From assembly GCA_031127185.1 (NCBI GenBank), contig JARIET010000150.1:1-7082 (forward strand): 7,082 bases of DNA, in the 5' to 3' direction. This DNA comes from Gemmatimonadota bacterium (GTDB lineage Bacteria; Gemmatimonadota; Gemmatimonadetes; Gemmatimonadales; Gemmatimonadaceae). Both the position numbers and the translations under genes were made by a program. The notes under the pieces are model-generated. The model worked only from the letters and a program-made list of their open reading frames with translations. It searched no databases and was not told where the DNA came from. This document shows positions 5,927-7,082 of the stretch, piece after piece. The stretch's first letter is position 1. Each line of letters opens with the position of its first letter.

Positions 5927-7082
5927 ATGACCGCACCGTCCGTTGCTCGTACATCGTGGTTGGCTCGCGGCACCCGTCTGGCAATCGTGACGGCCGCTTC
6001 GCTCGCGCTTTCTGTTTGCGGCGAACCACCGACCGGGCTTCGGACTGAGGCTGACGGCCTCGCTCGGCTGGCCTTTCAGCCGGAACTCCGGCCGGCGGAT
6101 CGGCCGCTGTTCCAGAACGCCAACGTTGGAATCGACAAGGTCTACCTCGTCATTCGCGCCAGTGACGGCACGATTGTGTTTGAGCGCGTGGTCGACTTCC
6201 CGGCCGGGCAGGACGCCGTGGAAATCGTCGCCGACGTTCCGGTTCACGGCGAGAGCGAGCGATTCAGCGCACAGTTCGAGCTCCGCAATGGCACCACAAC
6301 CATCTTCCGCGGCACGCAAGAGGTCGTCGCCAGGCCAGGCCGGAACGCGCCGACACAGACGACCGTCGCCCTCAACTTCGTCGGACCGGGGGCGACCGCG
6401 GTCAGCGTCGCGGTGACACCGTCCACGTCGACACTGCTTGCCGGCGCCCTCACCACACTGACCGCGAACGCCAGCGACGCAGCTGGCGCAGTCATCGTCA
6501 ACGCACTCTTTTCGTGGAGTTCGAGCGATCCAACGATCGCCACAGTGAGCCCGACAGGCAGCGTCACCGCGGGTACGCGTCGCGGCACGGCTACAATCAC
6601 AGCCTCGACCCTATCCGGCATCAGCGGCAACGCCAACGTGGCAGTGACCCTGCCCGCCGCACGCGTCGTGGTTGAGTCACCCGCCAGCCTCGCCGGGCGC
6701 GTCGGCTCCACGCTCGCAGCACCGTTCACCGTTCGCGTCGTCGCCTCGGATGACGTGCCCGTCTCCGGGACTGTGGTCAACTTCGCCGCGCTGGCAAGCG
6801 GCGCTCAAGTCGGCAGCGCGACAGCCACGACGGATGCCGCCGGCCGCGCCTCGACGACGATGACGCTCGGCGGCGCGCTCAATGCGCAGCTCTTCACTGC
6901 GACAGTGACGGGCCTGGCGCCAGTGACCCTCTCCGTCGATGCCACGGTCGGCCTTCCGGACGCCATCGCGGCGGTCAACGCTCCGCCGGCGTCCGAGACG
7001 ATCGGCCGCGCGTTGCCGCAGCCGTTCACGGTCCGTGTGACCGACCGATTCGGCAACCCGGTGCCGAATGTCTCTGTTGCCT
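5927..7082 (+). CDS. Secreted Ig-like (BIG2 and invasin-type) domain protein, 3' truncated
   Basis: The frame runs from ATG 5927 to the right edge without a stop: 385 codons are visible. Residues 14-30 form a signal-peptide-like stretch after several arginines, ending in LSVC with C31. This could be a lipobox, but Val just before Cys is atypical, so either a lipoprotein or an ordinary secreted protein is possible. Residues 45-150 are an uncharacterised, probably all-beta region (KVYLVIRASDGTIVFERVV). Residues 157-240 match a BIG2 domain: VAVTPSTSTLLAG, WSSSDPTIATVS, GSVTAG, GTATITAS. Residues 246-340 and 345 onward are two related domains of the invasin (Big_1) type; PFTVRV occurs in both, with TTDAAGRAST in the first and RFGNPVPNV in the second. 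Such proteins usually act at the cell surface in adhesion or structure; no specific role can be read here. An in-frame GTG at 5876 with GGGAGG close downstream is a weaker start, because it would push the hydrophobic segment inward. Seventy bases separate it from the kinase gene. Confidence 0.85.
   Translation, partial: MTAPSVARTSWLARGTRLAIVTAASLALSVCGEPPTGLRTEADGLARLAFQPELRPADRPLFQNANVGIDKVYLVIRASDGTIVFERVVDFPAGQDAVEIVADVPVHGESERFSAQFELRNGTTTIFRGTQEVVARPGRNAPTQTTVALNFVGPGATAVSVAVTPSTSTLLAGALTTLTANASDAAGAVIVNALFSWSSSDPTIATVSPTGSVTAGTRRGTATITASTLSGISGNANVAVTLPAARVVVESPASLAGRVGSTLAAPFTVRVVASDDVPVSGTVVNFAALASGAQVGSATATTDAAGRASTTMTLGGALNAQLFTATVTGLAPVTLSVDATVGLPDAIAAVNAPPASETIGRALPQPFTVRVTDRFGNPVPNVSVA
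6395..6646 (+). other. BIG2-type Ig-like domain
   Basis: Residues 157-240 of the secreted protein. The WSSSDPTIATVSPTGSVTAG core, followed by GTATITAS, is the standard signature of bacterial Ig-like group 2 domains, which are extracellular beta-sandwich modules. Confidence 0.85.
6662..7082 (+). repeat. Tandem invasin-type Ig-like domains (second one cut by the window edge)
   Basis: Two consecutive domain copies are recognisable in the translation: VGSTLAAPFTVRVVASDDVP (260-278) and IGRALPQPFTVRVTDRFGNP (359-378) align at the same place in each unit, about 99-100 residues apart. DNA identity is only moderate, so the duplication is old rather than recent. More copies probably follow outside the window. 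Confidence 0.7.

Noticed and set aside
6244..6780. Minus-strand open frame of 178 codons opposite the Ig-domain gene
   Set aside because: The plus-strand frame shows clear Ig-like signatures; the antisense product only mirrors its Thr/Ala/Val-rich codons.

Overview
This is a GC-rich bacterial window with five protein-coding genes and no RNA genes, insertion sequences, CRISPR arrays or origins that I can see. The organism is most likely a member of Gemmatimonadota. That is inference: it rests on the high GC content, a fused alpha-beta 2-oxoacid dehydrogenase E1 of the type found in Gemmatimonadota and Bacteroidota, and a secreted protein with stacked Ig-like domains, a type common in Gemmatimonadota. 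No marker gene here settles it.

Left part (1-1199): the 3' portion of an Ada-like gene on the plus strand (AraC-type DNA-binding domain joined to an O6-alkylguanine-DNA alkyltransferase) converges on a minus-strand HNH endonuclease gene. Their 3' ends overlap by 71 bp over a GC-rich 9-bp repeat. A gene-free stretch of 270 bp (1200-1469) follows. It is the divergent upstream region for the HNH gene and for the dehydrogenase gene, and it holds a perfect 8-bp inverted repeat.

Middle (1470-5856): a 703-residue fused E1 alpha/beta subunit, resembling branched-chain 2-oxoacid dehydrogenases, is followed after only 4 nt by a 756-residue membrane-bound hybrid histidine kinase. The kinase has a PilJ/NIT-like periplasmic sensor and two receiver domains. 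The spacing suggests co-transcription. Nothing in the sequence proves a functional link between the two.

Right part (5857-7082): after a 70-bp gap comes the 5' portion of a secreted, possibly lipid-anchored protein. It has an all-beta N-terminal region, one BIG2-type Ig-like domain and at least two tandem domains of the invasin type. This gene has no stop codon in the window and runs off the right edge.

I find no clear evidence of an undescribed multi-gene system. The points most worth following are the E1-kinase gene pair, the NarX/PilJ-like ligand motif in the kinase, the antisense-overlapping gene ends, and the truncated Ig-domain protein.
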